From contig WJKV01000047.1 in NCBI GenBank assembly GCA_014728875.1, positions 1 to 14,516 of the forward strand: 14,516 bases of DNA. Reading direction: 5' to 3'. The position numbers and the translations under genes are program-made. Below, in pieces: positions 1-6,664 of this stretch (its first letter is position 1; each line of letters starts with the position of its first letter). Under the pieces are notes generated by a model. It was not told the origin of the DNA, did not search any database, and saw only the letters and a list, made by a program, of their open reading frames with translations. This DNA comes from Candidatus Woesearchaeota archaeon. GTDB taxonomy: Archaea > Nanobdellota > Nanobdellia > Woesearchaeales > WJKV01.

Positions 1-32
1 AAAAATATAAAGAGAAATCAGATTAAATCAAT
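1..32 (-). terminator. T-rich 3' end after the EF-hand gene
   Basis: Read on the minus strand, the sequence just after the stop codon at 33-35 is AT-rich and ends in a short T run (CTCTTTATATTTTT). Archaeal termination commonly uses such T-rich tracts. No clear hairpin is present, so this is a weak call. Confidence 0.35.
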
Positions 33-380
33 TTATTCATTGTCTTCATTTCCTGTGATTTTCTCCAGATTTTCCTTTGAGAAATCAGGGTTCTCTTCAT
101 CAAAGTGCACTCCGTGCTCCTTGAACAAAGCTTTCCACTCGTCCTTTGTGGTGACGCCGTCCGTGTTCAGGTCTGCCAGTTTTGATGCTTCCCTGTAAAG
201 CTCTTGGATCCTCTCTTTATTTCTAATTTCTGCCCTGAAATCAGAATAGATATCATACACTTTTGCAGTTGAAGCAGCAGCCACTAAGAGCATTGCCCCT
301 GCAAAACCCGTCATTGCATAAAAAGCTCTTCTCACACCTTTACCAGGCACATACATATTTCTGTTTTGTTCTCCGTTCAT
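33..380 (-). CDS. Small membrane-anchored protein with one EF-hand-like calcium loop
   Basis: A 115-residue protein. Residues 19-38 form a single hydrophobic segment (AFYAMTGFAGAMLLVAAAST) after a short basic N-terminus, so it is probably a membrane anchor. Residues 70-81 (DLNTDGVTTKDE) match a canonical 12-residue EF-hand or dockerin-type loop, with D1, N3, D5, G6, T9 and E12 in the metal-binding positions. The flanking sequence is helical and charged. The ATG is preceded by a strong GGAGGT, 6 bases upstream. The gene lies 46 bases downstream of the caspase-like gene on the same strand and is probably its operon partner. A role in calcium sensing for the peptidase is inference. I do not recognise a named family. 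Confidence 0.75.
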   Translation of the reverse strand: MNGEQNRNMYVPGKGVRRAFYAMTGFAGAMLLVAAASTAKVYDIYSDFRAEIRNKERIQELYREASKLADLNTDGVTTKDEWKALFKEHGVHFDEENPDFSKENLEKITGNEDNE

Positions 381-386
381 TTTCCT

Positions 387-392
387 ACCTCC
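387..392 (-). promoter_or_regulatory. Shine-Dalgarno site of the EF-hand gene
   Basis: The minus strand reads GGAGGT 6 bases before the ATG at 380. This fixes the start and shows that the gene can be translated from an internal position of a polycistronic message. Confidence 0.75.
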
Positions 393-426
393 GTGAATTT
401 TTGCATCCCATCACTCTTTTCATTAC

Positions 427-2607
427 TTAAGCAGCACTTGCATATGGCACTACAGCCGGCGCAGGGGACGGAGACGGCCTTGCAGCGCCTCTTGCAGGAA
501 TCCTGTACCAGTCAAACCGTCTTGCGTCGTCGCCTGTGCCGAAGCAGGGCGTCTGTCTTTTGCCATGGAAGCTGTATCTGAATCTTTGTTTGAATTTCTT
601 CATTCCGTCCTTCAGGCTGTCGAATATCGTCTTTACTTTAGTATCGACTGTAAGGCCTTTCTTTTTCAGCTCGTCAAAGAAAGCGACTCCGAATGAGTAG
701 CCCTTGTTGTCCATCACGCCCGGCTGATGCATCATAGAAGCTGTCAGCACTATGTCTCTTCCTCTTCCAAGCTCTTTTGCGAAATGTCCGCTGTGGCATG
801 CATCGATCAAGTACAGTTCTCTTCCGCCGTTGATGCCTCTTACATATTTTGCAAGCTCATGGTCGTGCACTATGTCATTCCCATTGTCAATCGCTGCGAA
901 GCTGTTCTCTTGTGCTGTGAAATTTCCGCTTTCATCGTACCCATAATCTCTGTGCAGGTTTCCATGCGTAGAAAAGTACATGACAAAAACATCGTTGCTG
1001 TCGACTCTTCTCGACATGTCTGCAAGCACTCTTTCCAGGTTTGCCTCTGTTGCATCGTGGCTGTAGCTCCTGTCCCTGTATGCCTCTCTCAGTTTATCAA
1101 AACCTGCAGGATAATGGCTTTCAGGGTTCTTGGGGTCGAGGCCGTCAGGTATCAGGACCCTTATGTTTTCTTTCTTGAAGCCGAGCTCCAGCAGCTGGTC
1201 ATATATTCTTATCTGTTCTATCAGGAACCTTTCTCTTGTTTTTGGCCCATAGCCTCCAAAAATCGTGCTGTACTTGTGTTCTGCATCATAGCCGGCAACA
1301 ACAACTGCATACCTTTCTTTAGGTGTGTCATTGTCAGGCAGCGGAGTGTCTGCGGGTCTGTTGTTTATGTCCTTCATCCTGTCTGCCGGGGGCCTTGTCT
1401 CAGGCTCATGCCTGTCCCGCCCCCTGTCTCTGTCTTCGTCCCTGTCAAAGTCTGGGAATTCCGGGAAATCAGGGAACGGCGGATAGTCCGGCCCATGCCT
1501 GTCTCTTTCCCTGTCTGGTTCAGGCGGTTGTTCAGGACCGTAAGGCCTGTCAGGTTCTGAAGGAGGAACATAAGGAGGGACATGCGGATCAAAACTGGGC
1601 CTTCTTGGTTCTATGCCGAATATGTCTGCAACAAAACTGTTGAAAGAGTCCATTCCAGAAGCGACGTATGCTCTTGCCTTGTTCGGCAGCTCCACTGTTG
1701 CGTAATGCTTTACATCGTCTGCAAGCTCGCCGCTAGCAACATACTGGATTTTTTTTTTTACGTCCTCATAAAGTTCTCCATTGAAAGCACTCTCTGCAAC
1801 ACCGTTTTGATGAAGATTGTAACCTCCCTGTATGCCGACAAGAAGGCTCAACAGGTCGCCGCTTGCGTTCTTTCCAAAGTTGCCCATGCCTGCTATCCTG
1901 CCTGCAATATTCTTGATTGTCTTGCTCTTTGTGCATTTTGCAAGTCTTTCAGCCGCTCTTCCTGCTGTTCCGCTGAACCATTTGGCGCCTACAAGGCCTG
2001 CATAGCCTTTCAGTCCTATTGCAGCGTCCAATACATAAGGCGCAACCTTGCTCCGATAGAACTTGTCATCCTTTATTTTATTGAAAAATGATTCCAGATT
2101 CTTTTTTGAAAATACTTTTTTTGTTTTCTTCTTGTCAATTCCGAGCATGGAACCGAGTCTTGCAATGCTTTCCTTGCTTTCGTCCAGGATATTGGCCAGA
2201 TTTTTCCTTACATGCTTGTATGTCAAGGCTTCTTTTCCTACATAGCCTCCTGCTCCTATCGCTGCTCTTGTGACCAGCAAAGGAACATAGAATCCTGCAG
2301 CAAACAGACCTCCATAGAACAATAAAGTGCTGGCATTGCCTTTTCCGAGAAATTTGCCCTGCTTAAGCTCTTTTTTGTAATCCTTGATGCTCCAGTCTCC
2401 TCTTACCAGATTGTATCCTGCTGTCAGGAATGCCTTGACATCTTTCACAGGATTCGCAGCGTGCAGCCCGTGATAGCCTGCCCTCGCCAAAAGATCCAGG
2501 CCTGCGCCTGCAGCTCTTCCTGCTTTTTCCCCTGCTTTCTCGAGCAGGCTTGGCTTGTCTCTTACAGCTATTGTTCCGTTTCCTTGCACAATACTTTCTA
2601 GTCCCAT
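427..2607 (-). CDS. Membrane-anchored caspase-like (clan CD) cysteine peptidase
   Basis: From the ATG at 2607 this encodes 726 residues; a TTG six codons upstream (2625) is a weaker start. Residues about 94-124 are strongly hydrophobic (one or two membrane passes) within a helical, lysine-rich N-terminal region of about 330 residues that I do not recognise. Residues 333-432 are a proline, arginine and aspartate-rich low-complexity linker. Residues about 433-704 are a peptidase domain: the beta-strand and His motif VFVMYFSTHGN (His548) and the Cys motif LYLIDACHSGHF (Cys604) give the His-Cys dyad of clan CD (caspase, metacaspase and legumain families). The LGFKKENIRVL segment recalls legumain-type members. 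The C-terminus is a short Pro/Ala tail. The EF-hand gene follows directly. Substrate and activation mode are unknown; membrane-associated proteolysis is the likely role. Confidence 0.85.
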   Translation of the reverse strand: MGLESIVQGNGTIAVRDKPSLLEKAGEKAGRAAGAGLDLLARAGYHGLHAANPVKDVKAFLTAGYNLVRGDWSIKDYKKELKQGKFLGKGNASTLLFYGGLFAAGFYVPLLVTRAAIGAGGYVGKEALTYKHVRKNLANILDESKESIARLGSMLGIDKKKTKKVFSKKNLESFFNKIKDDKFYRSKVAPYVLDAAIGLKGYAGLVGAKWFSGTAGRAAERLAKCTKSKTIKNIAGRIAGMGNFGKNASGDLLSLLVGIQGGYNLHQNGVAESAFNGELYEDVKKKIQYVASGELADDVKHYATVELPNKARAYVASGMDSFNSFVADIFGIEPRRPSFDPHVPPYVPPSEPDRPYGPEQPPEPDRERDRHGPDYPPFPDFPEFPDFDRDEDRDRGRDRHEPETRPPADRMKDINNRPADTPLPDNDTPKERYAVVVAGYDAEHKYSTIFGGYGPKTRERFLIEQIRIYDQLLELGFKKENIRVLIPDGLDPKNPESHYPAGFDKLREAYRDRSYSHDATEANLERVLADMSRRVDSNDVFVMYFSTHGNLHRDYGYDESGNFTAQENSFAAIDNGNDIVHDHELAKYVRGINGGRELYLIDACHSGHFAKELGRGRDIVLTASMMHQPGVMDNKGYSFGVAFFDELKKKGLTVDTKVKTIFDSLKDGMKKFKQRFRYSFHGKRQTPCFGTGDDARRFDWYRIPARGAARPSPSPAPAVVPYASAA

Positions 2608-2670
2608 GGATAAGGAATATAACAAGAATACTTATGATACTAACCAGTATAGAACATAGGGAGGAATATT

Positions 2671-2680
2671 TTCTATATAG
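2671..2680 (-). promoter_or_regulatory. Possible TATA box for the caspase-like gene
   Basis: The 75-base gap between the two minus-strand genes contains CTATATAGAAA just after the upstream stop codon. If used, it would give a leader of roughly 40 bases without an obvious SD site. A second weaker candidate, CTATACT, lies near 2647-2653. Read-through from the upstream gene is equally possible. Confidence 0.35.
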
Positions 2681-2682
2681 AA

Positions 2683-3627
2683 TTATTGGGCGTTTTTCAG
2701 GACTCTTACAGCGTCGCTGAAGTCCTTAGGTCCTCTTGTCTGCAGGATGTGTCCTGAGTAGCCTGCCTTCTTAAGTTTCTCTGTTGCATCTTCTACAAAA
2801 CCATTTGTATCAAAGTTGCCATAGATCAATACTTTATTGTAATCTGCCATTCCAATTCTGTTTCTAAGAGAATCTATTCCTGTGTCAGAAGTCACTGTCG
2901 CACTTATTCCATTGTTTGACATAAGTTCGGCAACTTGATCCACACTCAATGCGAAACCCTCTTCACTTGTAGAGACCAGGACAAGATATCTTGAGCTGTC
3001 CACTTCAAGATTTTTCAGCATGTTTGCCAGTATTCCTTCTTGCTCATTCACTGCAGGTCTTGATTCTGTCTCTTTTGCCTTCTGTACTCTCTGTAATGTT
3101 CTTTGTATGGCATCCTGTGTAGCCTGCAATTCTGCTTTTTCTGTTTCTGATAATTTGATGAGCTCTGTCTTCCTTTCTAGTTTCTTTCTTCTCAGATTAT
3201 TCATGAAGTACATGAACATTCCTCTGTCATACACATGAATCTCTTTATCTTTTGATTTGTATCTGTCTTTCTCATTTGCTTCTTTCTTAACTCTTTCTTC
3301 ATATTCTTTTGCTTTTTCTCCATCATTCTTGTAACTGAATGGATTATTAAACAATAGGAAGCTTCCATTATTTGATTTGTCTACTATAAGATTGTTTTTG
3401 TGTAAATATTCTAGTACATCCAAACCCTGTCCTTCTCCGCCTTCAAAATCCCTTTCTACAATCACTTTTGAAAACTTACACCCGCTTCCTTCAGCCCTCA
3501 TCAATTCTACCATCGTCTCATACGCATTTTCCCGTGCAATGATCCTTGCAGCCGGCATCAGACTGCTGACTATATCGACTATCTCTTTGCTGTTCTGCGC
3601 TCCAATCAATATCCTCTCAAGGGCCAT
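2683..3627 (-). CDS. Protein with two degenerate receiver-like alpha/beta domains and a charged helical middle
   Basis: Chosen start is the ATG at 3627, giving 314 residues, because a TTTATAAA box lies about 30 bases upstream and leaves almost no leader; an in-frame non-ATG extension to 3738 crosses this promoter. Residues 1-79 resemble a response-regulator receiver fold: strand RILIGAQN, helix, strand KVIVERDF, then GLDVLEYLHKNN, which parallels the 'DGLEVLxxL' part of receivers. The usual acidic pocket and phospho-Asp context is altered (IVERD). Residues 102-190 are highly charged and helical. Residues 213-311 form a second alternating alpha/beta domain (YLVLVST, ISATVTSD, NKVLIYGNF, SGHILQTRG), also receiver-like or Rossmann-like. 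It precedes the caspase-like gene on the same strand. A regulatory or scaffold role is inference. Confidence 0.7.
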   Translation of the reverse strand: MALERILIGAQNSKEIVDIVSSLMPAARIIARENAYETMVELMRAEGSGCKFSKVIVERDFEGGEGQGLDVLEYLHKNNLIVDKSNNGSFLLFNNPFSYKNDGEKAKEYEERVKKEANEKDRYKSKDKEIHVYDRGMFMYFMNNLRRKKLERKTELIKLSETEKAELQATQDAIQRTLQRVQKAKETESRPAVNEQEGILANMLKNLEVDSSRYLVLVSTSEEGFALSVDQVAELMSNNGISATVTSDTGIDSLRNRIGMADYNKVLIYGNFDTNGFVEDATEKLKKAGYSGHILQTRGPKDFSDAVRVLKNAQ

Positions 3628-3652
3628 CTTCCATTGATTTTTATATTGGGCA

Positions 3653-3660
3653 TTTATAAA
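3653..3660 (-). promoter_or_regulatory. TATA box of the receiver-like protein gene
   Basis: A perfect TTTATAAA is centred about 30 bases upstream of the ATG at 3627, which predicts a transcript with a leader of only a few bases. Flanking sequence is AT-rich. Confidence 0.65.
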
Positions 3661-3703
3661 GCTTATTGTTTTGTTATTACTATTTGAGGACAATAGAAAG
3701 AGC

Positions 3704-4153
3704 TTATTTTGTGTTCTTACCAAAAGCGACCCAAACATAAACAGGATATTCTTCTTCTTGATAATGAGATAAAATCTTAAACATGTCTATCGTCTCGATT
3801 TTGCATTCTTTTAGTATTCTTTCAAGTTTTCCTTTTGAAGTTCGGTATAATCCTTCTATCTGTGTACAAGGGACAGTGAAAATAATAGTGCCGTTTGATT
3901 TAACTATCCGTTTCATCTCACGCAGATATGGACGGCTATCAGAAAAATGTTCGAGTGCGGTAATGCACATAGAAGCATCGAATGAACTGTCTTTGAAAGG
4001 AACCCTTTTGATGTCTGCTTGCACCGGAAGATACTTCCAGAATTCCGCTTTCTTCAGCATTTCTCTAGAAATATCAACACCTACTTTAAAATCGTTAGTC
4101 AGGAAGTAACGCATCGCTTGTCTGCCAGGTCCGCAGTAGGGCTTCAGAACCAT
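3704..4153 (-). pseudogene. C-terminal fragment of a class I SAM-dependent methyltransferase, cut by the element
   Basis: From the first in-frame ATG this is 149 residues. It contains the second part of the SAM-binding motif I (CGPGRQ), the acidic motif VGVDIS, QADIKRVPFKDSSFD, the LEHF segment and FTVP, in the usual order of the UbiE/Methyltransf_11 type fold, but lacks the N-terminal helix and the 'VIDLA' strand. Those are found at 9674-9907. The direct core CCGCAG at 4131-4136 marks the break: codons from PGRQ onward are host gene, and about nine residues before it (MVLKPYCG) come from the element's end. Joined to the N-terminal half it gives a complete 199-residue enzyme. As it stands it should not bind SAM. 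The element may supply a start codon and weak promoter for it. Confidence 0.85.
4131..4136. other. attL core (CCGCAG), left boundary of the integrated element
   Basis: CCGCAG recurs in direct orientation at 9735-9740. Sequence to the left belongs to the methyltransferase; sequence to the right does not. Deleting one core plus the DNA between restores the open reading frame through motif I. A 6-base core fits the overlap region used by many tyrosine recombinases. Confidence 0.8.
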
Positions 4154-4165
4154 TAGTACTACGCC
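4149..4165. repeat. Left inverted arm of the element
   Basis: This 17-base stretch is the inverted counterpart of 9711-9727: 14 of 17 positions match, including a perfect ACCATTAGT / ACTAATGGT block of 9 bases. In the circular form the two arms would face each other around a 25-base centre containing the CCGCAG core, as expected for recombinase binding arms in attP. Confidence 0.7.
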
Positions 4166-4180
4166 GCCCAACGATGCCTT

Positions 4181-4192
4181 GGTTTTATTTTA
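4181..4192 (-). promoter_or_regulatory. Possible outward promoter at the left end of the element
   Basis: On the minus strand TAAAATAAAACC lies about 33 bases upstream of the ATG that begins the methyltransferase C-terminal fragment. It could drive outward transcription into host DNA. The match to a TATA box is moderate. Confidence 0.3.
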
Positions 4193-4238
4193 GTGTAAAA
4201 CTAGGATGTATATTAAATTTGTGATTTTTGACGAAATG

Positions 4239-4248
4239 TTTATATATA
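4239..4248 (+). promoter_or_regulatory. TATA box of the lipoprotein metallopeptidase gene
   Basis: TTTATATATA is centred about 25 bases upstream of the ATG at 4269, predicting a leaderless or nearly leaderless transcript. This supports the ATG at 4269 over the earlier in-frame ATG at 4206. Confidence 0.65.
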
Positions 4249-4268
4249 ACAGACCATTTTTTCGCTAT

Positions 4269-5825
4269 ATGAAAACAGTTCCAATTGTATTCCTATTAAT
4301 AGCAATTTTGGTTAGTGGATGCACTCAAGAACAGGTAGTTGAAGACGCAGTGACTATTCAACCAGATTGTACAGGTTGTTTAGGAGACCAAACTTGTGTG
4401 GCAGGGGAATGTGTAGACCCAACTTGCAGTGAGTGTCAGTACATTGAGAATCATATTTGTGTTGATTATGGGTGTTGTACTAACCTAGTTTGTGATGATA
4501 ATAATCCCAAAACAGAGGATGTGTGTTTAAATCCTACAACAAAGGCCTCTAAGTGTGAAAATACAAAGATAATAACTAACCTATGTGAAGATTATTATTC
4601 TGGTGAAGTGTGTGATGGTTTTTGTTTTGCTGACCTTACTTGGCAATGCGAAGTCCAGAACGGGAAAAGGGTTGAACAGCAGGGAGATTTAAATATTGAA
4701 ATGACTTTTCCTCAGTATGTAAATGCTAACTCTGAATATACCCTAACATTCAAGCTTGAGAATAAAGGAACAGGCACAGCCGAGTATAATATCAAAAAAA
4801 TCCAAACAGGAGATTTAGACACTTTTATTAATAAGGATTATACTATTGCATCAGGAGAAACTAAGGAAGTTAAGGTTAAGGCTTTAGCTCCGTCTAATCC
4901 CGGGTTTCAAAAAAGCATTCTTCTATATAGTGGAGACATTCAATCAATGATTTACATGCATCTAATTGTTATTGACCCAAACAAGGCTGTATTAAATTGC
5001 GGTGATAAGAAATACAATAAAGAATATGCAATTTGCAAAGATGGCGTATTATACCCTACTTTATACCCTAGTTGCTATGATGATTCTGATTGTACTAAGT
5101 ACCCTGACAAAGATAAATGTCTAGCTAACACTTGTTATCTAAGAGGAGGGGCTTACAAAGATTGGGAAGACAGAGAATATGAAGTGGAGGTAATACCACT
5201 TTACATCAATGTTAGAGGAAGCAGTTCTGAACCAAATAAGATAAGTGATAAACAGAAGATAGACAAGAGTATTAAAAAGTTAAATGAATGGTTCTTAAAA
5301 GAGAAAGATTTTTGGGGATTCGCTGGTGATTTTAATATTAAATGGAGTTCAGCTGATTACTGTACATTCAACAACATTGATGAATTTGTTGATTTAATGG
5401 AAGAAACCGGAGACCAGAATAAGCTGTACTCTGCAATAAGAGAAAGATGTGGCGATTTAAATAAAGATATGCATGGTGTCTATTATATATGGTCAACAGG
5501 AACCCCTGGTTCGGATTCTGAATTTGATAGGTATAAGGAGGCAAAGAAAAATTATGTTAAGTCAGCAGGACAATCATTGGATGATGGAAAGGTGTTCGTA
5601 TTCTATCCAGATACACTGACAATATTGCATGAGACACTTCATGGATTTGGCGCAGATGATTTGTATCATTATGATGACAATTTTGAGAGTACAGGATATG
5701 GGCAATATTACCAATGGAATGATTGCCTTGTCTTTAATCAGAATCCTCAAGCGAGTGAATGGGAAAAGGAAACTATGCCGCATTTATGTGTGTTAGAAGC
5801 TGAGGCAATTGGTATAGCAACTTAA
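4269..5825 (+). CDS. Secreted lipoprotein with HExxH zinc metallopeptidase motif and Cys-rich N-terminus
   Basis: From the ATG at 4269 this encodes 518 residues. A lipoprotein signal is clear: MKT, hydrophobic VPIVFLLIAIL, then lipobox LVSGC with Cys18 as the lipidated residue. Residues about 30-130 are cysteine-rich with repeated short disulfide-type motifs (CLGDQTCVAGECV and similar). Residues about 139-236 look like a beta-sandwich of the CARDB or adhesion type (LTFKLENKGTG). A second cysteine cluster spans about 244-290. The C-terminal domain carries HETLHGFGADD (His454, Glu455, His458, acidic residue 463 or 464), an HExxHxxGxxD-type zinc site, and TMPHLCVLEAEAIG near the end may be the Met-turn region. 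It would act on the cell surface. A TATA box sits 25 bases upstream. It is the left-end cargo of the element. Confidence 0.82.
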   Translation: MKTVPIVFLLIAILVSGCTQEQVVEDAVTIQPDCTGCLGDQTCVAGECVDPTCSECQYIENHICVDYGCCTNLVCDDNNPKTEDVCLNPTTKASKCENTKIITNLCEDYYSGEVCDGFCFADLTWQCEVQNGKRVEQQGDLNIEMTFPQYVNANSEYTLTFKLENKGTGTAEYNIKKIQTGDLDTFINKDYTIASGETKEVKVKALAPSNPGFQKSILLYSGDIQSMIYMHLIVIDPNKAVLNCGDKKYNKEYAICKDGVLYPTLYPSCYDDSDCTKYPDKDKCLANTCYLRGGAYKDWEDREYEVEVIPLYINVRGSSSEPNKISDKQKIDKSIKKLNEWFLKEKDFWGFAGDFNIKWSSADYCTFNNIDEFVDLMEETGDQNKLYSAIRERCGDLNKDMHGVYYIWSTGTPGSDSEFDRYKEAKKNYVKSAGQSLDDGKVFVFYPDTLTILHETLHGFGADDLYHYDDNFESTGYGQYYQWNDCLVFNQNPQASEWEKETMPHLCVLEAEAIGIAT

Positions 5826-5826
5826 T

Positions 5827-5853
5827 AAAATCAAGATTTTGTTCTATTTTTCT
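5827..5853 (+). terminator. Hairpin and T-rich terminator after the metallopeptidase gene
   Basis: AAAATC-AA-GATTTT forms a 6-base-pair hairpin directly after the stop codon, followed by the T-rich GTTCTATTTTTCT. Confidence 0.55.
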
Positions 5854-5870
5854 AAACCTCGTTATAGAAC
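5841..5870. repeat. Inverted repeat between two cargo genes
   Basis: GTTCTAT (5841-5847) and ATAGAAC (5864-5870) are perfect 7-base inverted arms with a 16-base loop. It overlaps the T-rich tract of the terminator hairpin; it could extend the terminator or be a protein-binding site for the downstream promoter. The rest of the gap (5871-5923) holds nothing I recognise. Confidence 0.45.
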
Positions 5871-5923
5871 GTGTGGAATGATGGTCGTAGGCCCTCAAAA
5901 GTACTGATAGAATAGGGGAAATA

Positions 5924-5931
5924 TTTATAAA
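5924..5931 (+). promoter_or_regulatory. TATA box of the two-gene helical/PIN-like module
   Basis: TTTATAAA, preceded by the purine-rich GGGGAAATA that fits a BRE, is centred about 34 bases before the ATG at 5962. The predicted leader is around 8 bases and contains no SD site. Confidence 0.65.
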
Positions 5932-5961
5932 CTATCTGGCTATTCTCTATATTGATGGATT

Positions 5962-6663
5962 ATGGGTACTATATGCGATAAAAAGCCAATACTAACTCAG
6001 ATTGAGCGTTATTTCTCTACTTTTGGGTTTATATTTGATAAATTTTTTAATAGCAGAAGCCAGAAAATTAATGCAGTTGTAGTTTTACAAAAATTGAAGG
6101 AAAAGACCGTAGACTTACAAAAAGTGGAAGCTTTTTTTAGTTCGTTACCAGCTGATAGGTGGACAATAAACACAATAGCTAAGAAATCGGAAGAAATAAA
6201 TGAACTGTTTGGCATGTCTAATGAGGAGATTAGAGGGCATTGTGTTACTGAGGTTAATGATAAAGACCTAATAAATCTAAAATGGGAACTTCAGGTTCAA
6301 TCAATGTTAGAATCAGCGAAATTTGCTAATGAATATTATGATGCTCTGAAATCTAATCAAAATCCCAACTTATCTGAAGTAAAAATGAAGCTATTGAATG
6401 AACTAATGCTTGTTTTTAAGTATATTAAAGACTCTTCAAAGAAAATTTTTGATAGATATGAACATGCTAAATACAATAAGAGAAATATTAACCAGTTTAA
6501 TTTACTACGTTTTCCAATTGAATTACTTTGGATGAGAACACTTTATGTCCTTTTTAACTTAAAAGATGCGGATGAAAAGAAAATTGAGGAGTTAACAAGA
6601 ATATTAGCTACAGAAAGGATATCAATCTCTCACCAGAAAATTCAATCGCCTAGGTTCAATTAA
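5962..6663 (+). CDS. Uncharacterised all-helical protein, first gene of a two-gene module
   Basis: A 233-residue soluble protein with no signal peptide or membrane segment. It is predominantly helical, rich in Lys, Glu and Leu, with a hydrophobic LLRFPIELLWMRTLYVLF segment near residues 181-198 that is more likely a buried core helix than a membrane pass. The stop codon is followed by one base and then the ATG of the PIN-like gene, so the two are surely co-transcribed and probably translationally coupled. Base composition is AT-rich like its neighbour. The arrangement resembles toxin-antitoxin or small defence pairs, but I do not recognise the family and no DNA-binding motif is evident. Confidence 0.72.
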   Translation: MGTICDKKPILTQIERYFSTFGFIFDKFFNSRSQKINAVVVLQKLKEKTVDLQKVEAFFSSLPADRWTINTIAKKSEEINELFGMSNEEIRGHCVTEVNDKDLINLKWELQVQSMLESAKFANEYYDALKSNQNPNLSEVKMKLLNELMLVFKYIKDSSKKIFDRYEHAKYNKRNINQFNLLRFPIELLWMRTLYVLFNLKDADEKKIEELTRILATERISISHQKIQSPRFN

Positions 6664-6664
6664 A

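Noticed and set aside
727..1560. 277-codon plus-strand open frame opposite the caspase-like gene
   Set aside because: Its residues are the antisense of the catalytic domain and linker; the minus-strand frame has clear catalytic motifs and a coherent protein.
3628..3738. N-terminal extension of the receiver-like protein
   Set aside because: It would read through a TTTATAAA promoter and adds low-complexity residues without domain features.
4206..4268. Upstream in-frame ATG of the metallopeptidase
   Set aside because: It would place 21 residues before the lipoprotein signal and lies upstream of the TATA box.
5871..5923. Possible tRNA or small RNA gene in the gap between cargo genes
   Set aside because: No cloverleaf or box motifs could be formed; only a promoter and the inverted repeat are supported.
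5955..5981. Eight-codon open frame (ATG at 5955) overlapping the start of the helical protein gene
   Set aside because: Too short to support; the promoter position does not decide between this and the ATG at 5962, and the long frame is clearly the gene.
6500..6560. Membrane segment in the helical protein
   Set aside because: The hydrophobic run is interrupted by Arg and Glu and is flanked by charged helices, so a buried soluble helix is more likely.
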